Virus record (IMG/VR): IMGVR_UViG_3300025115_000037
Coordinates: 1 to 33,381 of that record
From: a virus
Strand: one strand, 5' to 3'
Length of the DNA stretch: 33,381 bases
Shown one piece after another: positions 22,644 through 30,978 of this stretch. The translations under genes and the position numbers were made by a program. Position 1 is the first letter of the stretch. The number at the start of each line of letters is the position of its first letter. A model generated the notes under the pieces. That model made no database searches, was not told the origin of the DNA, and saw only the letters and a program-made list of their open reading frames with translations.

Positions 22644-23491
22644 TGGTAATAGCTGTTGAAGTGAACATAAAGCCTGCAGCTTCCAAGCTCAATAAAGTGA
22701 AGAAGCTAGTAAGCAATCCCTTTACACCATACTTCTGTCTGAAGGTCAAGCAGGAACTCATTAATCGCATCAGGGATGCCCAGGGAGAGCGTCCTCTTCC
22801 ATACCACACTTATCCCCATACTCCAAGAATAATGGAAAATTTGGCATACGTTGAGCCCTACGGAAAGAATTCCATAATCATCGGTGACAATGCGCCATAT
22901 GCCTCTGTCCTTGAGACTGGTCGTAGGAAGATGAACAGATACAAACATCCGTTCGTTTTCGAAGGTTACTATCCAAACCCAAAGGCTGTCCGTTATCTTC
23001 TTAAGAACAGCAGGGTTCCCTGGCTCACCAGCAGGCATGGCTACTTCACACAGAAAGGAAAGCATGGAGAGAGGTTCTATTCCAGATACGAAGCAAGCGA
23101 GGACATCTCTCCAAAACAGAGAAAGAAGATGAACATCGATGCTGTTGTAGGAACCCTGGAAAACGACATAGACATCATGCGCTCATCATACAAGACATAT
23201 CGTGATGACACCCAGAAAATGAGGGTCAGAAGGAGCGCGGCAAGGACTTGGAGCAGGATTGCTGGGAAGTTTCGCGACAATCTCATGTATCATCGCCTAA
23301 GGTCTTTCCAGATTCCTCGCGGGTCAAGCACCAAATACAAATATGGCGCTTACACGGTCTTCGCTTATCATTTGAAGGCGATACCGCCGTATCAGATATT
23401 CACTGAAACAGCCGAATGGGCGAAAAAAGAGCTTAGGCGTAGGATAAGCTCAAAGATAGCTGAGATAAACAGGGGAGAAATAATGACGTGA
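22643..23491 (+). CDS. HK97 gp10-like tail completion protein (282 aa)
   Basis: The gp10-type signature is visible: a helical segment K-V-K-Q-E-L-I-N-R-I-R, A-Y-V-E-P-Y-G, then D-N-A-P-Y-A-S-V-L-E-T-G-R-R-K (about residues 85-99), the loop conserved in HK97-gp10 tail completion proteins. It is longer than the family (usually ~120-150 aa): a ~170-residue basic C-terminal extension with no recognised motif follows. The ATG at 22643 overlaps the previous stop and has GGTGGGAT before it. Likely joins the tail to the neck. Confidence 0.65.
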   Translation: MVIAVEVNIKPAASKLNKVKKLVSNPFTPYFCLKVKQELINRIRDAQGERPLPYHTYPHTPRIMENLAYVEPYGKNSIIIGDNAPYASVLETGRRKMNRYKHPFVFEGYYPNPKAVRYLLKNSRVPWLTSRHGYFTQKGKHGERFYSRYEASEDISPKQRKKMNIDAVVGTLENDIDIMRSSYKTYRDDTQKMRVRRSAARTWSRIAGKFRDNLMYHRLRSFQIPRGSSTKYKYGAYTVFAYHLKAIPPYQIFTETAEWAKKELRRRISSKIAEINRGEIMT

Positions 23492-23500
23492 GGTGGAAAC

Positions 23501-24145
23501 ATGGCAATAGGAACTTTGTGGTATGCCCAGCAGGCGGCTGTGAAAATCCTTCAGGGAACACTCGCCGAAGGCACGGCTACCACCCAGGTGGGTTGCACGA
23601 CTGCCGCTTTGAGCCAGATTATAGTCAATGCAACCACGACAACGACAGGAAGCGGAAGCATAAGAACCTGGACTGGAAGGGTGAACAACCTTACAATCAG
23701 GGGAGGCTCAAGGGATGGGACTGCGGTCAACACCTTCGGGATAAACCAGCTCATGCACCATGGGCGACCAGAGGTTATGACGGCAGAGTTCACCCTGCTT
23801 CTTGAGAACGCACAGGGAGCCGAGTATATATCCGGGCTTCCGATGGTGACAACGGTCTCCGTGGCGAACTACACCGGAACATACACCAGCACGTTCACCA
23901 GGTGGCAGTATGGTGAGAAGTCGACAAGCGCGGCAGACAGACCGACACTGGCTGTCCTTTTCACCCTGAACGATGCGGTTGCGACCGCCTCGAACAAGAC
24001 GATGAACGTCCTCATGAACAACTCCTACCTGACGAACAGGGAGATGAGCCTTGCGGCAGACGGCACGGTTGAGGAGAAATGGACCCTCAAATGCCTCGCC
24101 CAGGACTACTACGAGGAGGACAACTTCGCCAACGCGGGAACGTGA
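23501..24145 (+). CDS. Major tail tube protein (214 aa)
   Basis: Assigned by order (after completion proteins, before chaperones and tape measure) and by beta-rich composition with Thr/Ser/Gly repeats. Strand-like segments include T-W-T-G-R-V-N-N-L-T-I-R-G-G-S, V-M-T-A-E-F-T-L-L-L-E and E-E-K-W-T-L-K-C-L-A, compatible with the tail tube beta-barrel. No sheath gene is seen beside it, so the tail should be non-contractile. GAGGTGGAAAC precedes the ATG. Confidence 0.65.
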   Translation: MAIGTLWYAQQAAVKILQGTLAEGTATTQVGCTTAALSQIIVNATTTTTGSGSIRTWTGRVNNLTIRGGSRDGTAVNTFGINQLMHHGRPEVMTAEFTLLLENAQGAEYISGLPMVTTVSVANYTGTYTSTFTRWQYGEKSTSAADRPTLAVLFTLNDAVATASNKTMNVLMNNSYLTNREMSLAADGTVEEKWTLKCLAQDYYEEDNFANAGT

Positions 24146-24179
24146 TTGTGATGAAGAAGAAAAGGTGCAGGTGATTTGA

Positions 24180-24566
24180 TTGGTTGAGAAAGGCGAAAAA
24201 GCCGAACTCCCTACCTTGGGAGACGTGGCAGAGATGAACACCCAGATGGCTAAGGAACAGAACGAAGCCCTCTCGAAACGGACTCTCAAGATTTGGGATG
24301 TGCCTACCGAGATGGCGAACAAGTTCATAGCCGTCACAAGGGGAAGCTATGCGAACAAGTCGTGGCTTTATCTCCAGGATTTGATGCGCAAGGCTGAACA
24401 GTATGACCTTATGGTTTCCTCCGGAAAGCTGGAGGAGCTTGAACGAAGGGTTGTGAACCTGGAGGAGTTCGCCAAAAGGATGAACGACCTCACCCAGGAA
24501 GTGCAGGAGAACATGGAAAACGAGGAGGCGAAAAAGACGCCGAAAACATTCGGAGGGGATGGCTGA
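24180..24566 (+). CDS. Helical tail assembly protein (128 aa)
   Basis: Mostly alpha-helical, with a C-terminal coiled coil (L-E-E-L-E-R-R-V-V-N-L-E-E-F, about 84-97) and an acidic end. The middle T-E-M-A-N-K-F-I-A-V-T-R-G-S-Y may be a short ordered core. The start is a TTG at 24180 spaced from AGGTGA; no ATG fits. It overlaps the next gene (TGATG). Between tail tube and tape measure, an assembly chaperone or minor tail role is likely, but it is not recognised by sequence. Confidence 0.55.
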   Translation: MVEKGEKAELPTLGDVAEMNTQMAKEQNEALSKRTLKIWDVPTEMANKFIAVTRGSYANKSWLYLQDLMRKAEQYDLMVSSGKLEELERRVVNLEEFAKRMNDLTQEVQENMENEEAKKTPKTFGGDG

Positions 24567-24892
24567 TGGGTAAGTTCGACAGGTATGTCGGCAAGTTGAA
24601 GTTCAAGGCTGGAGGGGAGGACTTCGAGGTGGCTTTCCTTGTCGAGGACAGGATTGCCATAGCTTCCGTCTATGACCACAAGGATATGGAAACCCGATAC
24701 AAGATGCTCATAGACATATGCTCCAGGATAATCTCCAGAAGCTATCCTGACGAAAGCAAGGAGAGCATAAACGGCTTCCTTGTGAAATACGTAGATGAGT
24801 TCTACACCAGGCTCATGGTGGCTTCGGGAATAACGACAGAACAGGAGATGGAGTCGGCGAAGGAAGCGGTAAAAAAAGAGAAGCTCCAATGA
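24566..24892 (+). CDS. Tail assembly chaperone, gpG-like (108 aa)
   Basis: Position (two genes before the tape measure) and fold pattern (strand pair K-L-K-F-K-A-G-G-E-D-F-E-V-A-F-L-V, then helices) fit the G protein of siphovirus tail chaperones. Near its 3' end the zero-frame codons GTA-AAA-AAA form an A AAA AAA heptamer, where -1 slippage would extend it into the next gene, as in lambda G-GT. GGAGGGG precedes the ATG. Confidence 0.6.
   Translation: MGKFDRYVGKLKFKAGGEDFEVAFLVEDRIAIASVYDHKDMETRYKMLIDICSRIISRSYPDESKESINGFLVKYVDEFYTRLMVASGITTEQEMESAKEAVKKEKLQ
24871..24877 (+). promoter_or_regulatory. Predicted -1 ribosomal frameshift site A AAA AAA
   Basis: Seven adenines whose phase is exactly X-XXY-YYZ in the frame of the gene starting at 24566 (GTA AAA AAA GAG). 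After a -1 slip reading continues AGA GAA GCT CCA ATG, which is the open frame of the 24889 gene, with no stop. The product would be 185 residues (104 plus 81). An SD-like GAAGGAAG lies about five bases upstream of the heptamer. Confidence 0.6.
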
Positions 24893-25122
24893 CCCGCGAG
24901 GAGTTTAAACGGAGGCTGATGGCTCAGAGGGTTGGAAGCGCGTCGGATGCGCTTGTCGAAGCCTGTCTGGAACTTCAGATAATCTTCGGAGAACTCGACG
25001 CGGACAGGATACTGAAGATGCCTTCTACGAGGTTCGACCTCCTGGCAAAGAGGATTGTGGAGAAAAGGGATACGAAACAACCGGTTGGTCGCAAAGAGGT
25101 AGGTGTGTTTGGCTACCGTTAA
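24889..25122 (+). CDS. Tail assembly chaperone C-terminal part, gpT-like (77 aa)
   Basis: In the -1 frame relative to the preceding chaperone and overlapping it by ATGA. Short, helical and charged (M-T-R-E-E-F-K-R-R-L, then A-C-L-E-L-Q-I-I-F-G). Such T-domains recruit the tape measure protein and are normally made only as the frameshift extension. The ATG at 24889 has no good ribosome site in front of it (only AGAAGCTCCA), which supports expression by frameshift or coupled re-initiation. Its end overlaps the tape measure start. Confidence 0.6.
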   Translation: MTREEFKRRLMAQRVGSASDALVEACLELQIIFGELDADRILKMPSTRFDLLAKRIVEKRDTKQPVGRKEVGVFGYR

Positions 25123-26284
25123 CATAAATCTGCAGGCGGAAGACAATGCTTCCAATGTCATCAATAGGCTGAACGCTACCCTTAAGCATACCGAGATGCT
25201 TGGGAAAAGCCTTGGGAAAAGCATACGAAAGGAATTTGTCGGGATGCCAAACTTCATATTTCCTGCAGGCAGACCCGCCCCAGTTAATATGAGGCAGCTG
25301 GAATTCTTTACCAACCGAATGGAACAGATGAACGCCGCCGCAGGAGACCCGTTGAAAGGAATAGAAATGCTTGAGTATGAACGGCGCGAACGAGCCAAGC
25401 TTATGGATGTCCTTGACAAGAATAGGATGAAACTCCTTTTCTTCGGCTTGGGTGTGATGTTCGCAGGGATGGCTATCGAGAGAGCCATGAAAGGTTTTCT
25501 TAAGCCAGCCCAGGATGCCGTTGGAATAAGCGAGATATTCGGAGCCACCTTGGAGTTGTTGTTTCTTCCAGCCATGCTTGCCATTCTTCCAGTATTTCTC
25601 TGGTTGCTTGATGTGGTGAACAAGATACCTGATGAACTGAAACTGGGAATTGGATTGCTGGCTATGGCTGTCCTTGGCATAGGAATGATTATGGCTACTT
25701 TCGGTCAGGCAGTCACCCTCATAAGCAGCATAAGCCAGGCTGGCGAAGCCATGGAAGGATTAAATGCATTCATAGAACTCCTAAAAACTGGGGAAATTGC
25801 TGGTAAAATCAGCGACATGACCTCAAAATTGCAAACATTTATGAATACCCCCATCGGTTTTGCTGTAACTCTAGCCACTCTCGCAGTTACAACCCTTGAG
25901 GTTGGAAGCATAATCTGGAAACAGAACGAAGAACAGATAGCTAAAAAATATCCAGAGTTCTATGCTGCTAAAGAAGGTGCCGTTGCGATAGCTCAAAACC
26001 TAGCTCCTGGTCCCATTGGTAAGACTATTGGTTGGGGAGTTGAAGGATTATTTGGTCTGTCCTACGCCATTGGAGAAGCATTGTTTAGCGAAAAAGGATT
26101 GCTTCACGACTCCATTGTAAATTTACTTGCCGACCCACTTAGTGGGATGCAGAACTATGGAATGAGTGGAGGAAATCCAATCATGTATGTCTATCTCAAC
26201 ACCGCCATGAACACCAATGTCAATGCAAAGGGAGTGATGGCGAACAGCCAGATAGAGCAGGCAGTTGCGACAGGAGGTTCTTGA
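25109..26284 (+). CDS. Tape measure protein, short (391 aa)
   Basis: N-terminal M-A-T-V-N-I-N-L-Q-A-E-D-N-A-S followed by long helices is typical of tape measure proteins. Hydrophobic segments at about 108-124, 147-171, 179-200 and 250-270 are candidates for membrane insertion during DNA delivery. Start chosen as TTG (25109) because GAGGT lies eight bases upstream; a GTG two codons earlier is too close. It overlaps the preceding frame by 14 bp. Tape measure length scales with tail length, so 391 residues implies a short tail of very roughly 60 nm. Base use is more AT-rich after about 25800. Confidence 0.72.
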   Translation: MATVNINLQAEDNASNVINRLNATLKHTEMLGKSLGKSIRKEFVGMPNFIFPAGRPAPVNMRQLEFFTNRMEQMNAAAGDPLKGIEMLEYERRERAKLMDVLDKNRMKLLFFGLGVMFAGMAIERAMKGFLKPAQDAVGISEIFGATLELLFLPAMLAILPVFLWLLDVVNKIPDELKLGIGLLAMAVLGIGMIMATFGQAVTLISSISQAGEAMEGLNAFIELLKTGEIAGKISDMTSKLQTFMNTPIGFAVTLATLAVTTLEVGSIIWKQNEEQIAKKYPEFYAAKEGAVAIAQNLAPGPIGKTIGWGVEGLFGLSYAIGEALFSEKGLLHDSIVNLLADPLSGMQNYGMSGGNPIMYVYLNTAMNTNVNAKGVMANSQIEQAVATGGS

Positions 26285-26285
26285 C

Positions 26286-26891
26286 ATGGCTTTGGCATTA
26301 TCAGAAGTGGTTCTGATTATAGGGAGGCGGCAGACGCAGACCAGCGTCTATGATTGCGTAGCCATAATCCCAAGCAAGTCTGCCAAGTTCGCCTTTTCAG
26401 ACCCTCCAATAGCCGTCCCAATCCCAAGCACAAGCACCAGCACCACGAACGATACCAAGATGGTTCCTCTTAGGAGAGTTACCAGGAAGGTCACCATAAC
26501 CGGCGAGATAATGGATGGAAACGATGTATTCAGCAAGACCGGTGTGACCCTGAGCGATGCGAATGGAACAATAAGTGGAGGCTCAAGTGTCACCAGCGTC
26601 CTGAAGAAGAAGTGGATTCTTGAGGAGATATTCGCACAGGGAGCGGCAGGGGAAGGCATGACAATGCAATACAGGGGAGTGATTGCTCCTTCAGCCAATC
26701 CACAAACCAGCCCTCCAACGGCTCCTTCCGACGAAACTAAGAACATGTGGCACAAGCTCGGCAAGATAATCGACCTCCAGATTACAGACGACGGTGCCGT
26801 GGCTACCATGCCCCAGGGTTCATTCACAAGGTATCTTCCTGAAAAGATGGATGTCTCGATAACCATTCAATGGGGGAGTGTGCAGACATGA
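26286..26891 (+). CDS. Probable distal tail/baseplate protein (201 aa)
   Basis: Beta-rich protein directly after the tape measure and directly before the hub gene, the usual slot of distal tail (Dit) proteins that start the baseplate. Strands are suggested by S-E-V-V-L-I-I-G-R-R and V-T-R-K-V-T-I-T-G-E-I. A Pro/Ser/Thr loop (about 45-60) and a second Pro-rich loop (about 140-153) break the fold. AGGAGG precedes the ATG. Its stop overlaps the hub start (ATGA). No direct sequence recognition. Confidence 0.55.
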   Translation: MALALSEVVLIIGRRQTQTSVYDCVAIIPSKSAKFAFSDPPIAVPIPSTSTSTTNDTKMVPLRRVTRKVTITGEIMDGNDVFSKTGVTLSDANGTISGGSSVTSVLKKKWILEEIFAQGAAGEGMTMQYRGVIAPSANPQTSPPTAPSDETKNMWHKLGKIIDLQITDDGAVATMPQGSFTRYLPEKMDVSITIQWGSVQT

Positions 26892-29800
26892 CGAAGACCG
26901 ATTATGGAATCACCATAGTTTCGACAGCCTACGATAAGTATTGGGTGAATTGCGACATCAGGGAAACGATAGGTTCGCCGACAACGTTCAATGCCGTTCT
27001 CAATGGAACAGGAACAGGCGACTTCTCGACCATAGCAATCGGCTCAGATTTCAAGCTATACGAATACGACTCTGCCGGTTCAGGAACGCTTCGCTTTCTC
27101 GGAACGATAAACTCCGTCAAGAGAAATGCCTTCAACCAGATTGAGATTTCGGGCTATGATTATGGGGGCAAGCTCATCAATTCAAACGTCAATGCCAACA
27201 CCACCGCAAGCCTGAAACAGTTCGAAAGCGGGGATACCGATACTCTCGGAACGATAGTCAACAAACTCTGTTCGACGAATCTTGACGGCGGGTCTCCGTG
27301 GATTATAACCGTCGGAACGATTGCCGACGATACCAGTATCATAGGGAAGTTCACGGTTCCTTCCGTATCACGATGGGAAGCCCTGTCGCTTCTTGCCGCC
27401 AGGGCTGGCAAGGAACTCTATATTGACCTTCTTACAGGAACCCTTAACATGTCCACGAAACGAGGAAACTCCTCCTCTGTCAAGACGTATTACATCACAG
27501 GGGCGAACACCAACGCATATTCCTCAAGCCATGAGTTCACGAACAACAATGTCTACAACGACATCATAGCCTACGGAACAAGCAAAGACCTGACCACAAG
27601 ATACCAGGACATGTCCACCACGTTCTGCAAGACGACCTTCTCCGATACTAGGGTATCAACGGCTGTTGTCGGAGCAGGTGGAGGGTCCATCACAACCAAC
27701 CCGATAACCATAAACGTCGTATCCACAGACGGCTTTCCAAGCACAGGGCGCGTGGTGATAAAACAATGCACGACCGGCTCGGGCGTTGGCAACATCTACA
27801 TGGACTACACATCCAAGACGGCTACTTCAATCACCGGTTCACTTGGTCTACCTGCGGCAAATTCTATCCCAACAGGCGCACCAGTTCTTCTTACAAGCGT
27901 GATAAAGGTGGATGACAATTCATCGTTCCCTTCAAGCGGTTCGATTGTCATAGGTGAGGAACTCATAGACTATTCTGCAAAGCCTGATAGCACTACATTT
28001 ACCGTAAGCCAGGTTCTCTATCTCGAGAACTTCCGATATAGCCGAGACTATTCTCTGTCTTCAGGAACTCACACGGAAACCTCAACCACTATAGCCGTAG
28101 CAGATGCAAGCGGTTTCCCGACAACCGGAGTATTGGAAATCCACGTTACAGGCTATCCTTACGAGCTTGTCCAATATACTGGCAAGTCAGGCAATTCCTT
28201 CACAGGTTGCATAAGGGGCGTTGAAGATACAAAGCGCCTTGCCATACCTGCTTCTTCAACGGTCATCCTCCACGGTCATGAGGGTATACATCCGAAGGGA
28301 GTCCTGGTCTATAAGTATGTGGCTTCGGCTGATGCCAGTTCATCAATCGGTCTCAAGGGAAGAAGAACCTATACCTTGAAGTTGGAACGTGCATCCAGCA
28401 TAGAAGATGTAGAAGCACAATGTTCCCGTTTCCTGGAACTCCACAAGTGGGGCGACCAGAACGCAACAATCAGCGTTCCGACATACTTCGATTATGGGGC
28501 TGTCGCAATCGGGGATAAGATAACCCTGAATGACAGCACTCTCTCCTGGAGCAGTTATGCTGTCAGGGTTCTTGAGAAGCGCCTTACCCTGGATAGGGGA
28601 GGCGGAAGCTATGAGCTTGGTTTCGTTGTGGCTACATATTCAGACAATCCTGCCGAGGGAAACGTATCGAAGGAACTTCAGCAATTCATTATGCGCATGA
28701 GTGGAGCCAAGGAAGGAACTGTCGCTCAGCTTGGCAAGGACAACGATGTCCTTTCAACTGGAGAAGGCAGGTCAGGTGGCGGATTGAACTACGGTTTCCA
28801 ACCTCCAAGCGGAGTAGGGATGTTCACCAACGAAAACAAGAATGGGTTTGTGTTCAGCAATAACATATGGGGAGATGCCACTTCCGGTGCTTCGCATTGG
28901 GGAACGCCGTTCTATTTCTTCGGAGTTTCCATAGACAGCACCGGCTTGTTCTTCCCCTGGCAGAAAGACGACCCAGACCCAACTGGTGTAGAAGGTGCGA
29001 TATACTACAACACCACTTCGAATACTCTCAGATGGTATAACGGAAGCGCGTGGGCTGATGTCGGAGGCGGAGCAGGATATTGGACTTTGAGTTCTGGGAT
29101 ATTGTCTCCAACTACGATGACAAATTCCCTATTGATAGAAGGGGGAGATGGAGATGGAACCTGTCAGATGCACTTCTACAAGAACGACGACACCAACTTT
29201 GTCTTTGAATCAACTGGGAGTTCGGATAACATAGACTTATGGATAGGGGCTAAGGGAACTGGTGGGATACATCTAGGTGGGAACACCACACCGACTACAA
29301 ACAACATCTATACGAATGGGGGTTCTTCCTATCGCTGGTCTACCATATACGGAGTGAATGCAAACATAACTGGAACTCTGTCTGCCAATGGTGGTGTTGG
29401 TTCTGCTGGTCAGGTATTGACAAGCAACGGCGCGAGTGCGGCTTATTGGTCTACTCCTTCTGGTAGTTGTGTTTGGACGGATGCTGGAACATACATTTAT
29501 CCTACTGGAAATGAAGATGTCTGCCCTCAAACTAATCTCGGGGCTGATTTAGGAACGATGAACAGAATCTGGTCTGTCTTGTATTGCGAACAACCTATTG
29601 TCTTTGATGGAGTTCACAATGCCTCACTTCAAATGAATGTCGATACAGATAATGCGTATTTACGGGTATGGTGTACTTCCGGAACAGCCAATCTTAACAT
29701 AGGACCAGACGGCGGAGATATAATTTTCCTCGACTCTCGTGGCGGTGGGTTGGATTATATTCGTCCCGAATCGAACGACGTCACTTATTTGGGTCATTCT

Positions 29801-30463
29801 TCATACAGATGGAAAAACGTTTATGCGAAAAAGGTTGATATTTCTGGAACTGGCACGGAGCTTCTTGTTGCCTCTGGGGGTGATGTTGAATTCGGAGGAA
29901 CGAGCGATACGTTCTATTGCTATAAAAAAGTAGGGACAGACCTCCTTCCGGATTCAACCTCGGCGTTCACACTCGGTTCATCTTCCTATAAATGGTCAAC
30001 TGTCTATTCGAATAGTTTCGGAACTGCGAGTTATCGTGGGAATGTCTATGCCGATGCCCTTTCGAAGAACTCAGGTTCTTTCCAGATTCATCATCCTCTC
30101 GACCCAAAGAACAAGTGGCTGTTTCATTCGTTTGTCGAATCGCCTGACATGATGCTCATATACAAGGGGAGAGCTAAGCTTGAAAACGGAAAAGCCACCA
30201 TACACATGCCTGAATGGTTCCATGCACTCAATGGAAAATGCGACGATGCGGAATATTCCCTGACTCCGATAGGAAAGTTCTCCAAATTGTATGTATCGAA
30301 AACGATAAGTGATTTTGAATTTGAGGTTTCTGGGGACGTTGATTGCGATTTCTCTTGGATTGTGTATACCGTGCGTCATGACGAATACGCAGAGATGCAT
30401 CGGATACCTATCGAGAGGGAGATGACTGAACAGGAAAAGGCTGATTGGCAGCCATATAGGTGA
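26888..30463 (+). CDS. Baseplate hub fused to fibre/tip domains (1191 aa)
   Basis: Residues ~1-240 resemble the gpD/gp27-type hub (early strands, then a helix around V-S-R-W-E-A-L-S-L-L-A-A-R). Three small beta modules follow (I-N-V-V-S-T-D-G-F-P, I-K-V-D-D-N-S-S-F-P, I-A-V-A-D-A-S-G-F-P; 27700-28290), then the hub resumes to about 28690. The C-terminal half is fibre-like, with S-Y-(R/K)-W-(S/K)-x-(I/V)-Y repeats near 29330, 29800 and 29980, and a diverged R-I-W-S-V-L-Y near 29570. The last ~130 residues (from F-Q-I-H-H-P-L-D-P) are a terminal domain I recognise from many fibre-like proteins. The fibre part is AT-richer than the hub. Likely receptor binding at the tail tip. Confidence 0.75.
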   Translation: MTKTDYGITIVSTAYDKYWVNCDIRETIGSPTTFNAVLNGTGTGDFSTIAIGSDFKLYEYDSAGSGTLRFLGTINSVKRNAFNQIEISGYDYGGKLINSNVNANTTASLKQFESGDTDTLGTIVNKLCSTNLDGGSPWIITVGTIADDTSIIGKFTVPSVSRWEALSLLAARAGKELYIDLLTGTLNMSTKRGNSSSVKTYYITGANTNAYSSSHEFTNNNVYNDIIAYGTSKDLTTRYQDMSTTFCKTTFSDTRVSTAVVGAGGGSITTNPITINVVSTDGFPSTGRVVIKQCTTGSGVGNIYMDYTSKTATSITGSLGLPAANSIPTGAPVLLTSVIKVDDNSSFPSSGSIVIGEELIDYSAKPDSTTFTVSQVLYLENFRYSRDYSLSSGTHTETSTTIAVADASGFPTTGVLEIHVTGYPYELVQYTGKSGNSFTGCIRGVEDTKRLAIPASSTVILHGHEGIHPKGVLVYKYVASADASSSIGLKGRRTYTLKLERASSIEDVEAQCSRFLELHKWGDQNATISVPTYFDYGAVAIGDKITLNDSTLSWSSYAVRVLEKRLTLDRGGGSYELGFVVATYSDNPAEGNVSKELQQFIMRMSGAKEGTVAQLGKDNDVLSTGEGRSGGGLNYGFQPPSGVGMFTNENKNGFVFSNNIWGDATSGASHWGTPFYFFGVSIDSTGLFFPWQKDDPDPTGVEGAIYYNTTSNTLRWYNGSAWADVGGGAGYWTLSSGILSPTTMTNSLLIEGGDGDGTCQMHFYKNDDTNFVFESTGSSDNIDLWIGAKGTGGIHLGGNTTPTTNNIYTNGGSSYRWSTIYGVNANITGTLSANGGVGSAGQVLTSNGASAAYWSTPSGSCVWTDAGTYIYPTGNEDVCPQTNLGADLGTMNRIWSVLYCEQPIVFDGVHNASLQMNVDTDNAYLRVWCTSGTANLNIGPDGGDIIFLDSRGGGLDYIRPESNDVTYLGHSSYRWKNVYAKKVDISGTGTELLVASGGDVEFGGTSDTFYCYKKVGTDLLPDSTSAFTLGSSSYKWSTVYSNSFGTASYRGNVYADALSKNSGSFQIHHPLDPKNKWLFHSFVESPDMMLIYKGRAKLENGKATIHMPEWFHALNGKCDDAEYSLTPIGKFSKLYVSKTISDFEFEVSGDVDCDFSWIVYTVRHDEYAEMHRIPIEREMTEQEKADWQPYR

Positions 30464-30469
30464 TATACT

Positions 30470-30688
30470 ATGGGAGAAGAAGAACTTAAAGTGACAGTAA
30501 GCGACAATGTATTTAAAGTTGTCAAAGAGAGAGCCGAGCTTAATAAGGCGCAAACCGACGTGCTAAGGAATGATTTATGCAATGATAGAGCCAGGTTTGC
30601 TGCAGTCGTAGCAAAGATTGAAGCTGATATAAACAAATACAATACCGCCCTCGGATACGACGAGGACGATTTCGACGTGAAGGAATGA
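30470..30688 (+). CDS. Small helical hypothetical protein (72 aa)
   Basis: Not recognised. One short strand (E-L-K-V-T-V), then a long helix pair (residues ~14-58) and an acidic tail (D-E-D-D-F-D). AGGTGATACT precedes the ATG, which starts six bases after the hub gene. Probably a minor structural or assembly factor of the tail tip by position only. Confidence 0.6.
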   Translation: MGEEELKVTVSDNVFKVVKERAELNKAQTDVLRNDLCNDRARFAAVVAKIEADINKYNTALGYDEDDFDVKE

Positions 30689-30762
30689 AACAGCAGTTCC
30701 ACCGTTGCTGCAAGTGCGGCTGTGAACAACTCGTGCGTATAGGCGCAAAGCTCGTCTATTGA
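30685..30762 (+). CDS. 25-aa Cys-cluster mini-protein
   Basis: Starts in the stop of the previous gene (ATGA) and encodes 25 residues with H-R-C-C-K-C-G-C-E-Q: four cysteines in six positions, a metal-knuckle-like cluster. Too short for most gene finders. The overlap and the composition suggest it is translated by coupling; an identical role to the Cys mini-proteins of the leftward operon cannot be claimed. Confidence 0.4.
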   Translation: MKQQFHRCCKCGCEQLVRIGAKLVY

Positions 30763-30782
30763 GCTGAAGCCGGAGGGAGAAT

Positions 30783-30974
30783 ATGGAACGTGACATAACC
30801 AAGAATGCCGACGGAACCTACAAGGTCGTCGAGAGGAACGTCGTGGAGAGCGTGACCAGGGAGAACCTTGTCCTTTTCAGGGATAAGGTGAAGGAGGACA
30901 TAGAGAGGCTGGAGAAGAACGTGAAAGACCTGAAAGGTCAGCTTGAGCGGGTTGACAAGATACTCGCGGAGTGA
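30783..30974 (+). CDS. Coiled-coil hypothetical protein (63 aa)
   Basis: N-terminal beta hairpin (D-G-T-Y-K-V-V-E-R) followed by a continuous amphipathic helix (about 25-62: F-R-D-K-V-K-E-D-I-E-R-L-E-K-N-V-K-D-L) that should form a coiled coil. Strong ribosome site GGAGGGAGAAT. It lies four bases before the transglutaminase-like gene, whose product also begins with a coiled coil; the two may pair. Confidence 0.62.
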   Translation: MERDITKNADGTYKVVERNVVESVTRENLVLFRDKVKEDIERLEKNVKDLKGQLERVDKILAE

Positions 30975-30978
30975 GAAT

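Noticed and set aside
24152-24175. Seven-codon frame (MKKKRCR) before the 24180 gene
   Set aside because: Too short to support; it overlaps the ribosome site of the next gene and could only be a leader peptide by speculation.
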